Below are positions 45,490 to 55,364 of a stretch of 64,000 bases of DNA, one piece after another; within the stretch, counting starts at the first letter, position 1, and every line of letters begins with the position of its first letter. A program made the translations under genes and the position numbers. Source of the stretch: Hypomyces perniciosus. Taxonomy: Eukaryota; Ascomycota; Sordariomycetes; Hypocreales; Hypocreaceae. Location: NCBI GenBank assembly GCA_008477525.1, contig SPDT01000007.1, forward strand, positions 2,914,001-2,978,000. The letters run 5' to 3'. The notes under the pieces are model-generated. The model did no database searches, was not told where the DNA came from, and saw nothing but the letters and a program-made list of their open reading frames with translations.

Positions 45490-46093
45490 AACACATCTGG
45501 AGGGAGGAATGGCACATTGAGCAATTATGCGATCTAATATTTCAAATATGTATTGTTTGGCGTTGAGGACATTAACGTCCATGGGGACACATACTGGGTA
45601 TATATATTAAATAGGAACATGGTGGTTAGGTAGGGATAAGAACGAAACCAATGAGTATTACTACATTTTGAGACCTCGTCAGTCGAGTTGGAGGGAGAGC
45701 CTGTGTATTTCATGAGTTAGTGCCATACTCGTAACACAGGCATGAAATAGTAAAGAGGAATTGGCATAAAACCATCAGACAAACAATGTAGATTTGGTGA
45801 TTAATGTAATCAGTGAAATCATAAACAGCCTCTGAAAATTCTCATCATGGTAATGTAAGGAAGGGCAGGTAGTAAACCCAAAAAGTAATGAAAAAATGCA
45901 ACGTACCTGAGGTTGTCTGTCGTCTGCCTCTTGTCCATGCGACTCAGGCGTCTGGGATGCAAGGGCTGTCAAGCGGCGAGATGGAACAAAACAAAAAACT
46001 CCGATTCTCTAGTGCTGCGTCTCTTCCGCCCTGGAAGATGACACATATATGTACAGGCCGCCACAGACTCGTTTTCGATCTTTGGCAACACAT
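45490..46093. other. Intergenic region between convergent MSH2 and the complex I gene
   Basis: About 600 bp of 3' flanking DNA, AT-rich, with no gene, repeat or RNA that I can support. Confidence 0.55.
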
Positions 46094-46889
46094 TTATTGG
46101 CTGCCTTCGACTGTTGCATTCACAGGGTTGATTTCGAAACCATACTTTTCCTTGATCCTTTCTCGTCTCCGCTCCTCGTATCCTGGAGGCCGGATACCTG
46201 TGGTTCCAGAGTCTCAGAGTGTGGAACTTGGATAGCATTTCAAGACACTTACCTCGCCCCTCGCCAATCTCGGCAATAGTCTGCTCGACAGGCAAGCGCG
46301 TTGTCCGTCGGACAATCTCTTTGCGCTCGAACTCGTCCTCCTCTTTCTTGAAGCTGTCCAGTCGACCACCCATCAAGTGGAAGGTGCCCTGAACGCCGCC
46401 GACAAAGGCACCAAGACCCATGACAATGGGGAAGCGCTTGACTGCAACGAGCATCTGCGATCAGCATGGGTGTTGGGGCCAATTGGTGTCGAGAGAGTCC
46501 TTACAAGGAAGTCCAAGAATGCCACCGCACATGAATCCACCAAAGGCTGCCGCCCAGGCATCCTCTTTTTCTCGCAGATTCATCATGGTTCGGGAGAAGA
46601 AAGCATAGGCACCGGGACCCGCAGCTGCACCATTGCCCGTCAGTCAGCCGTCCGCGACCAATTGGCCTCTTCAGGGTCCATCAAACTGAGCCGTACCGCA
46701 AATGCCGATGAGGGGAGCGCCCCGGGTGAAGACGCTCAAGGCGCCGACGTTGCGCTTCGACAGGGCATTCTGGATAGCGGCGATGAAGAAGCCGCTGCCC
46801 AGACCGACCAGCGTCGTCTTCGCCGTCTCGTCGAGGACGTCGTGAGGCACATAAGGCTGTTCAGCCTTGGGGCTTGAGTGACGATCCAT
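46094..46889 (-). CDS. Tim17-fold complex I subunit (NDUFA11/B14.7-like; Neurospora 21.3-kDa type)
   Basis: Exons 46889-46697, 46624-46505, 46441-46253 and 46197-46094 (introns 72, 63 and 55 bp) give 201 residues. Text matches the fungal 21-kDa-type subunit: SPKAEQPYVPHDVLDETAKT, a first glycine-rich membrane helix (TLVGLGSGFFIAAIQNALSK), RNVGALSVFTRGAPLIG, AYAFFSRTMMNLREKEDAW, AAFGGFMCGGILGLP and PIVMGLGAFVGGVQGTFHLM. A charged C-terminus (PPGYEERRRERIKEKYG) faces the matrix or intermembrane space. The Tim17/22/23 fold makes a TIM-translocase reading possible, but the KAEQ start and charged tail favour the respiratory-chain subunit. Confidence 0.8.
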
Positions 46890-47648
46890 GGCGTCGAAGA
46901 CTTCGCCGTGGTGGGAGGAGAGAGGAGATGGAGGAGAGCTGTGCCAGGAGGGACGTTAAGTCCGGCCAGCAAAATCATCAAGTCACGTGATGGTCACGTT
47001 TGTTCGTGTTGTCTCCACATCCCTCTACCATTATCTACCTACTATCTAAGGTATTCAGGCATTCATCACCTCCCTAAGACGCAAAATCCACAATTCCTCA
47101 ATACATGTAATAAATCAGTGCCTGTTTGTTTTCTGAGACACTCTGTATCTCCATTTACCCAAGTGCTTCACAATTACCATGGTCGGTGGTTTTATCCATA
47201 TCGGAGTGAGATCGAGCATAGGCGCCTTATCCAAGCACACTAGTAATTCGAGTAAGCTGTCTTGCAGTCCCTGTTCTTTCTAGCGACTATATATTCTCTC
47301 TCATCAGTGTTATGTCCTCATCGTTAATAAGCTCAAGTCCCTCCAGGATAGACTGAACGCGATATTCCTCTACAGTCTTTCGTAGTCCCTGTTTTATTGT
47401 CAACCGCTTCGCAGGATATGAGAATTACTCAGTCACGTGACGCTTCATCAATTGCCATTCTCGGATTGGCCAGAATGGGCTAAGTGACAAAATACTTTGC
47501 TGCCCCACCAAGAAAGAGCCCACGATTCTCACTCCGAATAAGAACTTGGACAAGCCCAGGAATCCCGATTCTGTCGTCTACAAAATTAAAACCAATTTAT
47601 ATTAACATCTAGCATTGCTTCTTTGTCTATGACTTTCCATTTCGATAA
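46890..47648. other. Divergent upstream region, complex I subunit / TRM10
   Basis: About 760 bp between the complex I start and the first in-frame stop before TRM10. Contains TCACGTGA at about 46983 and 47453. No supported gene. Confidence 0.5.
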
Positions 47649-47876
47649 ACGGCGAACACCAATCCGTTCCAAATCGGTCCAGCACCCTCAGTCTACACAG
47701 TGTTCCGTACGACTCTCTGGAGGCAGCTCAGAAAAGTTTCTGAAGCCTCACTCATAAGCCGCGGTCCTGCCAGACGCTCCCATCAGGGATACATTTCATC
47801 GGCAAATAACTGGCAGTCCATCGCACACCGAAATCTTATATACAGAACCATTCATTGCTCGCGATCGTCTCTCAAC

Positions 47877-49022
47877 ATGAACTCAGCAGAGTCTGGTAAT
47901 GCCGAAGCTGCTACACAGCCAATGGACATCCAACAAGATCAACCCGCCACAACCGATGCCGCCTCTGAACCTCCCATGTCCAAGAATGCCCTAAAGCGCC
48001 TCCGCAAACAACAAGCATGGGATGAAGGCAAGGATGACCGCCGAAAGCGCCGTAAGGAAAAGCGCCACGAACGCAAAGAACGGGTGCGCTCCGAGCGCGC
48101 TGCCCTCGTCGCTCAAGGCGTAGACCTAGCCGAGCTACTAAAGAAGAAGCAACCCTCGACGCTCGTACCCGTGGCTATCATCATCGACTGCGACTTTGAG
48201 CAGTACATGATGGACAAGGAGCGTGTCTCGTTGTCTAGCCAGGTTACCAGGTCGTATTCGGATAATAAACAAGCGAGATACCGCTCGCATCTCTGGATAT
48301 CTGGGTTTAACAGCGGGATTAAGAAGCGCTTTCATGAGGTGTTGGGCGCTCAGCACAAGAATTGGAAGGGCATATGGTTCGATGAAGGAGACTTTGTAAC
48401 GTGTGCTGGAAAAGTGCGAGAGAGAATGAAGACAGACGGAGGAGAGATGGTTGAGTCCCTCCAAAAAAGCCTTGACGAGAAACCGGCATGGACAAAGGAT
48501 GAAAAGGAGCCCTTCCCCTTACCGAGCCCTGAGCCACCCCTGGACGAAGCCAACCAGGACATCGTCTATCTCTCATCCGACTCGCCCTACACACTTGAGC
48601 GCTTGGAGCCGAATACCTGCTACATCGTCGGTGGACTGGTAGACAAGAACCGTGAAAAGGGCCTGTGCTATAGACGCGCTCGGGAGCGAGGCATTCGTAC
48701 GGCGCGGCTGCCGATCGGCCAATTTATGGTGATGCAGAGTCGGCAGGTTCTGGCAACGAACCATGTTGTGGAGATTATGCTAAAGTGGCTGGAGTGCGGC
48801 GACTGGGGTCAGGCGTTTTTGAGTGTAATTCCGAAGCGTAAGGGTGGAAGATTGAGAGGAGATGGTGGTGTCGAGGGGGTGGCCGACAATGATGAGGAAG
48901 AGGAGGGTGAAGAGGAACAGGAGGATGAGGCGGATGAAGAGGATGAGGCGGATATAGCCAATGTTGATGAGGCCGATGGGATCAAGACTGATGCGCCAGA
49001 AGCAAACACGGAGATATCATGA
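47877..49022 (+). CDS. TRM10: tRNA (guanine-9-N1)-methyltransferase Trm10
   Basis: Intronless from the first in-frame ATG at 47877 (MNSAESGNAEAA), 381 residues. A basic helical segment (KNALKRLRKQQAWDEGKDDR, then KRRKEKRHERKERVR) precedes the SPOUT methyltransferase domain (~95-335). The core reads PVAIIIDCDFEQYMMDKERV, SLSSQVTRSYSDNKQARYRS, DIVYLSSDSPYTLERL, YIVGGLVDKNREKGLCYRRA and RLPIGQFMVMQSRQVLATNH. It methylates N1 of G9 in tRNAs with S-adenosylmethionine. The C-terminus is a long acidic D/E tail. Upstream, the same frame stays open for 76 codons from a stop at 47646 and reads like a mitochondrial presequence. The gene is convergent with PRI1, 124 bp between stops. Confidence 0.95.
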   Translation: MNSAESGNAEAATQPMDIQQDQPATTDAASEPPMSKNALKRLRKQQAWDEGKDDRRKRRKEKRHERKERVRSERAALVAQGVDLAELLKKKQPSTLVPVAIIIDCDFEQYMMDKERVSLSSQVTRSYSDNKQARYRSHLWISGFNSGIKKRFHEVLGAQHKNWKGIWFDEGDFVTCAGKVRERMKTDGGEMVESLQKSLDEKPAWTKDEKEPFPLPSPEPPLDEANQDIVYLSSDSPYTLERLEPNTCYIVGGLVDKNREKGLCYRRARERGIRTARLPIGQFMVMQSRQVLATNHVVEIMLKWLECGDWGQAFLSVIPKRKGGRLRGDGGVEGVADNDEEEEGEEEQEDEADEEDEADIANVDEADGIKTDAPEANTEIS

Positions 49023-49146
49023 TAACCATAATGCTGTAATATAACACTGCGCCAGCTAGTATCCTAATCCCCAAGACATAACGCGTATCGTATCGTCCAT
49101 CATATGCAACCCCATGTTGATTCTATATGATCCCATCACCGCATCA

Positions 49147-50894
49147 TTAAAACTCCATAGACTCCTCATCCCGTTCCCTCTTGACCCGCACATCCTTCTC
49201 GTCTTTCAGGATTTCATGAACGAAGGACCGGAAGTACTCGACGTACGGCTTGAGGCTCGTCTTCTCCCAGTCAGCGATGCTGACCTTGGCTTTCTCATCC
49301 TCGCCGGACTCGCCTTCGTCTTCACCCTTCCAGGCATCGATTTCAGCCAGCAGACTCTGCACATTGGGTACGCCGAGTGGGTCAAAGTCGTCAAGTGACC
49401 TAGTGTCAATGGGCACGCAAACCCGCCCTGTACCAGGGTGCACGACGAAGGGACTCTTGAGCAAGTGGTTCAGCTTCTTGCTGACCTCGATATCGAGACG
49501 GGGGTATGTGTACTCCAGCACTATATCTTGTTTGGCTTCCAGTAGCGCTTTGGAATCAAGATTCTTGCTTGCGCCGGTCTTTGCTATGGCATCAATGTCG
49601 GCCCATTTTGATACGGACGAACGGCCTGGCGCTGCGTCCCACTTGCTGCGTAATTTCTCGTTGAGAGCGCGGTCAGGAAGGAGTTGTAGCAGCTTTTCAG
49701 CTTGCTCACATGATGCCCAGGGATCTTGAACATCAAGAACGTCTTCTTGAAAGTGGGTCTTTAGAATATCGAGGCTTCGGCTGCAGGGCATAAGTCAGCA
49801 TACGTGATCCAGATGAAATAGAGCTAGTTGCAAGAAGACGTACGACAAGTGAGGATGCAAAGGTCTCTTGACATTGACCTTCTTGCCACCCTGTGAACCA
49901 CCCTTGACCACCATGAGATAGCCAGCTATGGCCTTTCGCTTCTGATCGTCCATGGTTCGCGCCTTCTTATCGCACACCCATGCGTGAGCACCTCTTCGAC
50001 CAGAGTAAACCCACATAATATGCTTGAAACCAAAGTCATCTCGCAGGGCCACATCAAGAACCTTTATGGCCATAGTCATGAACTGCCAGCACTTGTTACA
50101 TATGTTGGCCTTGTCGCAACATGTTCGAACGCCGTCGTAATCCGTCAAATCGATATCGAAGCAGAGCTCTTTGGACAAGGGCTTGAAAGTAGAGGAGTTG
50201 CGTAGTGTTTTTCGGTCACGGGGGTTGGCTGTGTAGACGGGGCCGATTTCGAATCTGGTAGGCATAAGACGGAGGACATCTTTTCGAAGTCTAGATGCAA
50301 TGCGACGTTAGCAACACTGCAATCCACTTGGGGGAAAGTTCCGATTTGCTCACAGATCTGCTGTTGCAAAGGATTGATATCGCAGATAGGCCTCGTTTGG
50401 GAGTTCAAAGGCAAACTCGCGATGGCCAAAGTCGTTGGTAGGTGTTGGGCTATGGTTGAGCCATTGGAAAAGTTGGCGCCATGGGAATAGTCGTTGATAG
50501 AAGCTTCGCATAACCTCAGGGTCGGAAGCCTTCAAGGCAGTAATATCTCTGCATTCTAGTAATCAGTCATAGTGGTCCTTGGGATATTGTGCAAGGTGAC
50601 GTACGTGGGGGATGCTGGCCGCGCTGGGGAACTTAAGTCGGCCTGTTTGACAGGTGCTGAGCTAGGGAACTCGTCGTCCGAGTCTTCATCGTCAAACAAT
50701 TCTTCTAATTTGACTTCCTTCTTTTGTTCTGCTTCTGATGCTGCGGCACTAGGTGCCTGTGCCTCGTCCATATCGACATCGCCATCCGCTGATGCTTCAG
50801 CTACACCGCTGGGAATTCCTGCCTCGTCCTCCATTGGCTCGTCCTTAACGGCGCTTTGGGGGTTTGTTGAGTCGGGGGAGATTGAATGTGGCAT
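49147..50894 (-). CDS. PRI1: DNA primase catalytic subunit Pri1
   Basis: Exons 50894-50605, 50548-50354, 50290-49844 and 49780-49147, with introns of 56, 63 and 63 bp, give 521 residues. An acidic N-terminal extension of ~95 residues (EELFDDEDSDDEFPSSAP) precedes the primase fold: MRSFYQRLFPWRQLFQWLN, REFAFELPNEAYLRYQSF, then the catalytic metal motif ELCFDIDLTDYDGVRTCC and zinc-binding CCDKANICNKCW, WVYSGRRGAHAWVCDKKA and RPLHPHLS. The enzyme makes RNA primers in the Pol-alpha/primase complex. Two ACGCGT boxes lie 129-144 bp upstream of the ATG, as expected of an S-phase gene. Confidence 0.97.
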
Positions 50895-51022
50895 TGTGGT
50901 TCAAATACAGCTGCAGATTTTTATTCCCGGATCCAATACTTCGTTATTGCGTCGTCGTGATCAAATTGGTTGAAGATTTAGACGTTACGCGGGGGAGATG
51001 CATGATAGCCAGGAGTTGAAAG

Positions 51023-51038
51023 ACGCGTCTAGACGCGT
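51023..51038. promoter_or_regulatory. Paired ACGCGT (MCB-type) boxes upstream of PRI1
   Basis: ACGCGT occurs at 51023-51028 and again at 51033-51038, start-to-start spacing 10 bp, about one helical turn. Pairs of this spacing are typical of MBF-controlled S-phase promoters in yeasts. The only start codon close by is PRI1 at 50894. Confidence 0.65.
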
Positions 51039-51892
51039 AAAGTGAAAAAGCGCCACAGCCATTGGGTAGTACAGTGTTTTGTATAGTGCAGTTGCATATT
51101 TCGCACGGAGTACAGAGTCCTTGGCTGTTGAGATTCTTCTGGGCCTCCGGCGCGCACCGGCGCCAAGCCCACTAGTATGTGCATGTCACCACTACTACTT
51201 CGTACTTCGTTCCTGGAGGACCTAGAATCAACATCACACCATCTAGAATTCCAATAATAGCCCATTGTGGAAATGACGGCAGCACTCCGCCGTATAAATA
51301 GTCTAGTTTCATACAAAGTAGGAAGTACTAATACCAGTATATGTGTTTGCGCTATATTACTCCGTGCCGGGGGACGAACTCGCTTATATCCGGAGTATAA
51401 GGTACTACTAGTACTGTAAGACTGCATACCTTGTATTAATAGTGCTCCGTATCCGCAGTAATAATAGAGCATCCTGTACTCCGTACGAAGTATGCCGGAT
51501 CATCCATTTCAGCCATGGTTAGATGACCAAGTTACAAAGGTTCAAAGATTAAAAAAGAGGGCCTGGAAAGTTCGCCTATCCCTCCCTGTAGTACTCGTAC
51601 TCGTACGAAGTACATAGTACTATTATTACAAAGGGCCAACGACTTGGCAGACGAACCGAGCCATCCGTCATGCTCTCCACCTCAGCCTACCTTAGCAGCA
51701 AAAGTCGGTTTGCTTCACATGCCAAGGCCCCGAAGCGCAACGGGTCCAGCTCCATCTGGCCGGAGGCCGTACATATGAGCCGATTACGTAGGGAGATTGT
51801 ACAACATGACCAATTTTGCGCTGTGCTATCAGTTGTTGTTTGCCAAAGCGCATTTTTTTAGAACTCATAATAATAGTAGTGCTATTATTGAC

Positions 51893-51924
51893 TAGGTAGG
51901 TAGGTAGTAGTAGTAGTAGTAGTA
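51893..51924. repeat. TAGG / TAG compound microsatellite
   Basis: Three to four TAGG units followed by TAG units in tandem, in non-coding DNA. Confidence 0.9.
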
Positions 51925-52219
51925 CTCACTAATAATACTACAACGTTCCATCCAACGGTGGGCGACCCAACGGTTGTCATTTCTGCAGCGGGCCTGAGTA
52001 GTAGTACGGAGTAGTACCACCTGAATCGGCTTCACGGATCCATTGTCCGGAGACGAGAATTGATTGCTAATGGAGATGTGAGAGATTATGATTCGTCATC
52101 TCCTTTCCACCTCGTCAGGCTTCGTTTCGTACCACCCCGTACTCCTCTATAAACCTCAACGTTTGCTCCCCATTTTCTCCCTCTCTCACTCGCTATCTAT
52201 CTCATGTCATATGGACTAG

Positions 52220-52241
52220 TAGTACTCCGTACGGAGTACTA
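52220..52241. repeat. Perfect 22-bp palindrome built from the TACTCCGTAC motif
   Basis: TAGTACTCCGT is followed directly by its exact reverse complement, ACGGAGTACTA. It is the most complete copy of the dispersed TACTCCGTAC/GTACGGAGTA motif in this window. It could form a cruciform or be a dimer binding site; no function is known to me. Confidence 0.9.
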
Positions 52242-53124
52242 TATTGATAGGTCTCCCGCTCGTCCCGGAAACATGGAAACCCTCCCCCCCCCCCCGGCAC
52301 AGCCCAACGTCTCACGCCCCTCCGAGCCGAGACCTTTAGACCTCCGAGCCGTTTCCCCCCCATTTCCGGTCCAGACCTCCATAGACCCTCAACGCCGCAT
52401 CGGGGCGTCAGATGAGGCGACCTCCAGTGCAGTGATACGTGGGATATTTTAACATATTACATACAATCTCATGCCACTGTGCGGTACACCCCGGGCTTTA
52501 CCCTCCTCGGATGGATCCAACATATATATTTCTCGGCCGGGCCTGTTCCGAGATTCCTTTCTCTTAATGGTCTTTATTTCTCTTCTCTTTCTACCTTCTT
52601 GCAATTGTTGTCACTCTCCATACCCTCCAGATACACACACATACACCCAAAGGTTGCATCAAATCAGTTGCAAAAATGGTACGAATTGCCATACATTTTG
52701 TTTGACACGAGGTGGAATATCAATTAACCTCCCTCATAGATGAAAACAGCGCCCCTTTTGGCGCTTTGATATGCCTTCCGATGCCCAGGACGACGCCGTC
52801 ACATACAAGCGTTCCTCCAGCCCCATGATCCCGTAAATCCCAGCCCATATATATCGTTACAGATCGGTCTCTTTTTTCGTCCGTTAATGAGCTTTTCCCT
52901 TCCCGCAAATGGCCCTTGGACATCATAATGTCTCTCCCAATCCGCAAATCCATTCCTGACCAGAACCACGAAAGAATAGAAATCACCCATGCTTTGGGTA
53001 GACAGAAACTGCCCTTCGATTTACCCATGATCAACGCCATATCTCCGCGAAACAATCAAGACAGAAAAATCGGGACAAGCGCCGAAAAATCATCTTCACT
53101 CACAGTCGTTTGCTTTTTCCAACA

Positions 53125-55364
53125 TCACCCATATGTCCTCTGTGAAGTATTCAAACGTTGACGCTTCTCCGGGGGGCTATCGTGATCCGATAAGCGACTG
53201 GAGGACGAGTCCATTGCCGCCGAGTAGGCGTTTCTGCTGGGGCCCTGTGCCATGGTGTACTGATTACTTCCGTCCATGAGGCCGTACCCCTGATCTACCC
53301 CATTCTGTGGCATGTGGCTGGACGACCAGTTTGAACTGCCTGCCCCAGACGGTGGAGTTGGGGATTCAAACTTGATCGGATTGCCAGACGTATTCAGATA
53401 TGGAACATTCATCATGAACCCAGACCCGTGGCCAGAGTCGGACTGATTCGCTGGGTTTTTTAGGAGATGCTGCAAATGTGTCTTCACAGACTTGAGCATG
53501 CCCTCCTTGGTGAATGGCTTCGCCAAAACTCCATTCATCCCTACGTGGGGTCAACATATGCCGTTTCGCTAAACATTAACATCCTACAGGGGTTTATTGT
53601 CTACAACTTACCATGTTCAAAATAGCCAGTCACCTCATCCGGTCGGATATTAGACGTCATGGCAATGATGGGTGTGGTCGGGCAGTGTTGGCGGATATAC
53701 ATGGTGGCTGACACGCCATCTAGTCGAGGCATGATGATATCCATGAAGATCATATGGAAATGATCGCGGCCAACAGCACTGATTCTGTTATACGCTTCCA
53801 CGCCGTTGATCTGCACGTCATCAGTCTCTACGTTGCGATGCGATCAATGCACCTCGCACACCAAGACCACAGATTACTTACCGCATGTTCAACATCACAG
53901 CCCATCGATTTGAGGAATTTGATGCCGATCTTTGCGCATGTGCCGTCATCCTCTACCAAGAAAACGGTTGGCTTCTTGGGGCCCCACAATGACGACGGCT
54001 TATCCATTGAGGGCGTGGAGCTAGGAGTACTACTCAATTGCCCAGATGCCCCAGATTGCTGCTGTTGTTGCGGTTGTTGTGGCTGTGGCTGTTGCTGTTG
54101 CGGTTGCTGCGGCGGTTGGGGCTGTGACGGTTGCTGTTGATGTTGCTGATGCTGTTGGTCCATAGAGCTACTATTGACGTCATTCGGCATAGCATATGGG
54201 ATCTTATTTATGTGGTCAGAGTGGAAGGGATCGATACCCACTGTCTGCCCCACGGGGTAAACAGGATAGCGGCTGATATCGTTCATGGGATCGTGCATCA
54301 TAGGCATGGACACAGGTGTGACCATGGTTCCCGAGTCAGTCGGGGAACCATAGATGTCGTGAAGACGCTCAAGCTCACGATCGGCTACGGTATCTGGCGC
54401 CACACTGGAAAGCAACTCTCGCGCCCGTCTTAATTCGGGTACAGCGTCGTCGCCGTCGGAACCTGACATGCCACCATTGGAGTTCATGGAGTGGCCCATC
54501 ATTCCGTTATTCCGGCTATGGTTATAGGGAGAGAGATAGTTGAGCATCTCATGCTGGGCTTGCTTTTGAGCATTGAGCATCTTTTGCAGAGTCAAGACCT
54601 CGTTGACGAGAAGCTTGTTTGTTTGCGAGATATCTGCAAATAGCTCTTGGAGCTGTTGCACTTGCTGTTGCGTGGCTGTTAATTGCTCAGATATGACGCT
54701 CACGTGCTGACTCGTCGTGAAGTCCTCTGTTGCCTGGGGTTTTCTGGTTGCCGGCGCTTTCCTGCGAATGTTGTCGAGGTCGTCCTTGCTGTCGACGCGA
54801 AAGTAAGGGTGCTTAAATTCCAAGATCTGTTGTGTTTCTTCTTTAGTAATGCTCGATCTATAGCAGCAGCCGTGCACAAAGACCTACATTTCCGTTTGGT
54901 GATGACTCGGCATCGCTTGATGGCTTGACCTTGTGGAAGTCGTACTTGTTCAATTGTCGAATGAAGCTGGACATGTTGCTGTGTTTGAAGTGCTTGGGTA
55001 GGATCGATCTCGTAAACTTCTCGCCCTGTACAAAGAGTGTCAATATCTGAACCGTAGCCAGGCATGAGTGCCACGAGCAAAAATCGCACCTCAACCACGA
55101 CAAATGAGTCTCCATCCTTTCCCCATCTAGCCACATCTTGATGTGATGGGTCTTCGAGCATGCTAAGGTCGGGTCAGCTAGGGAGTGACATCTCGGCGTC
55201 AATGGGAAATATACCGAAACAACTTGCGAACCTTAAACCATATGTCGTCAGTACAACTCAATTCCCTTCTACACAGGTAGCCAGCCTATCAGCAGTATAC
55301 TCACAAATTCGCTTGCATTGTTTCCGCCGCTGCCTTGAGCGGCGACCGTCTCGGTTCCAGACAT
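53125..55364 (-). CDS. SKN7: Skn7/Prr1 response-regulator transcription factor
   Basis: Seven exons, 55364-55305, 55231-55215 (17-bp micro-exon), 55162-55090, 55025-54888, 54826-53882, 53810-53612 and 53540-53125, give 615 residues. An HSF-type DNA-binding domain (~17-115: [58 protein letters not shown]) is followed by a coiled coil ([20 protein letters not shown]). A Q/P-rich linker and a receiver domain come next ([20 protein letters not shown]). The phospho-acceptor Asp is in [14 protein letters not shown], the conserved Thr in IIAMTSN and the Lys in [10 protein letters not shown]. It is the output factor of the fungal HOG-branch phosphorelay (Sln1-Ypd1) for oxidative and cell-wall stress. 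A very long gene-free region lies upstream. Confidence 0.96.
54048..54157 (-). repeat. Glutamine-rich CAG/CAA tract within SKN7
   Basis: Interrupted CAA/CAG codons encode a Q/P/H-rich linker ([20 protein letters not shown]) between the coiled coil and the receiver. It may vary in length between strains. Confidence 0.85.

Larger units (their letters stand above)
51039..53124. other. Gene-free, repeat-rich region between PRI1 and SKN7
   Basis: About 2.1 kb with many TACTCCGTAC/TACGAAGTAC-type motifs (51476-51492, 52004-52013, 52220-52241), a microsatellite at 51893-51924, and a C run at about 52283-52296. ORFs such as minus strand 51029-51472 derive from these motifs and have no domain. Confidence 0.6.

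Noticed and set aside
51029..51472. 147-codon minus-strand ORF
   Set aside because: Built from the dispersed TAC/GTA motifs; composition reflects the repeat rather than a protein.
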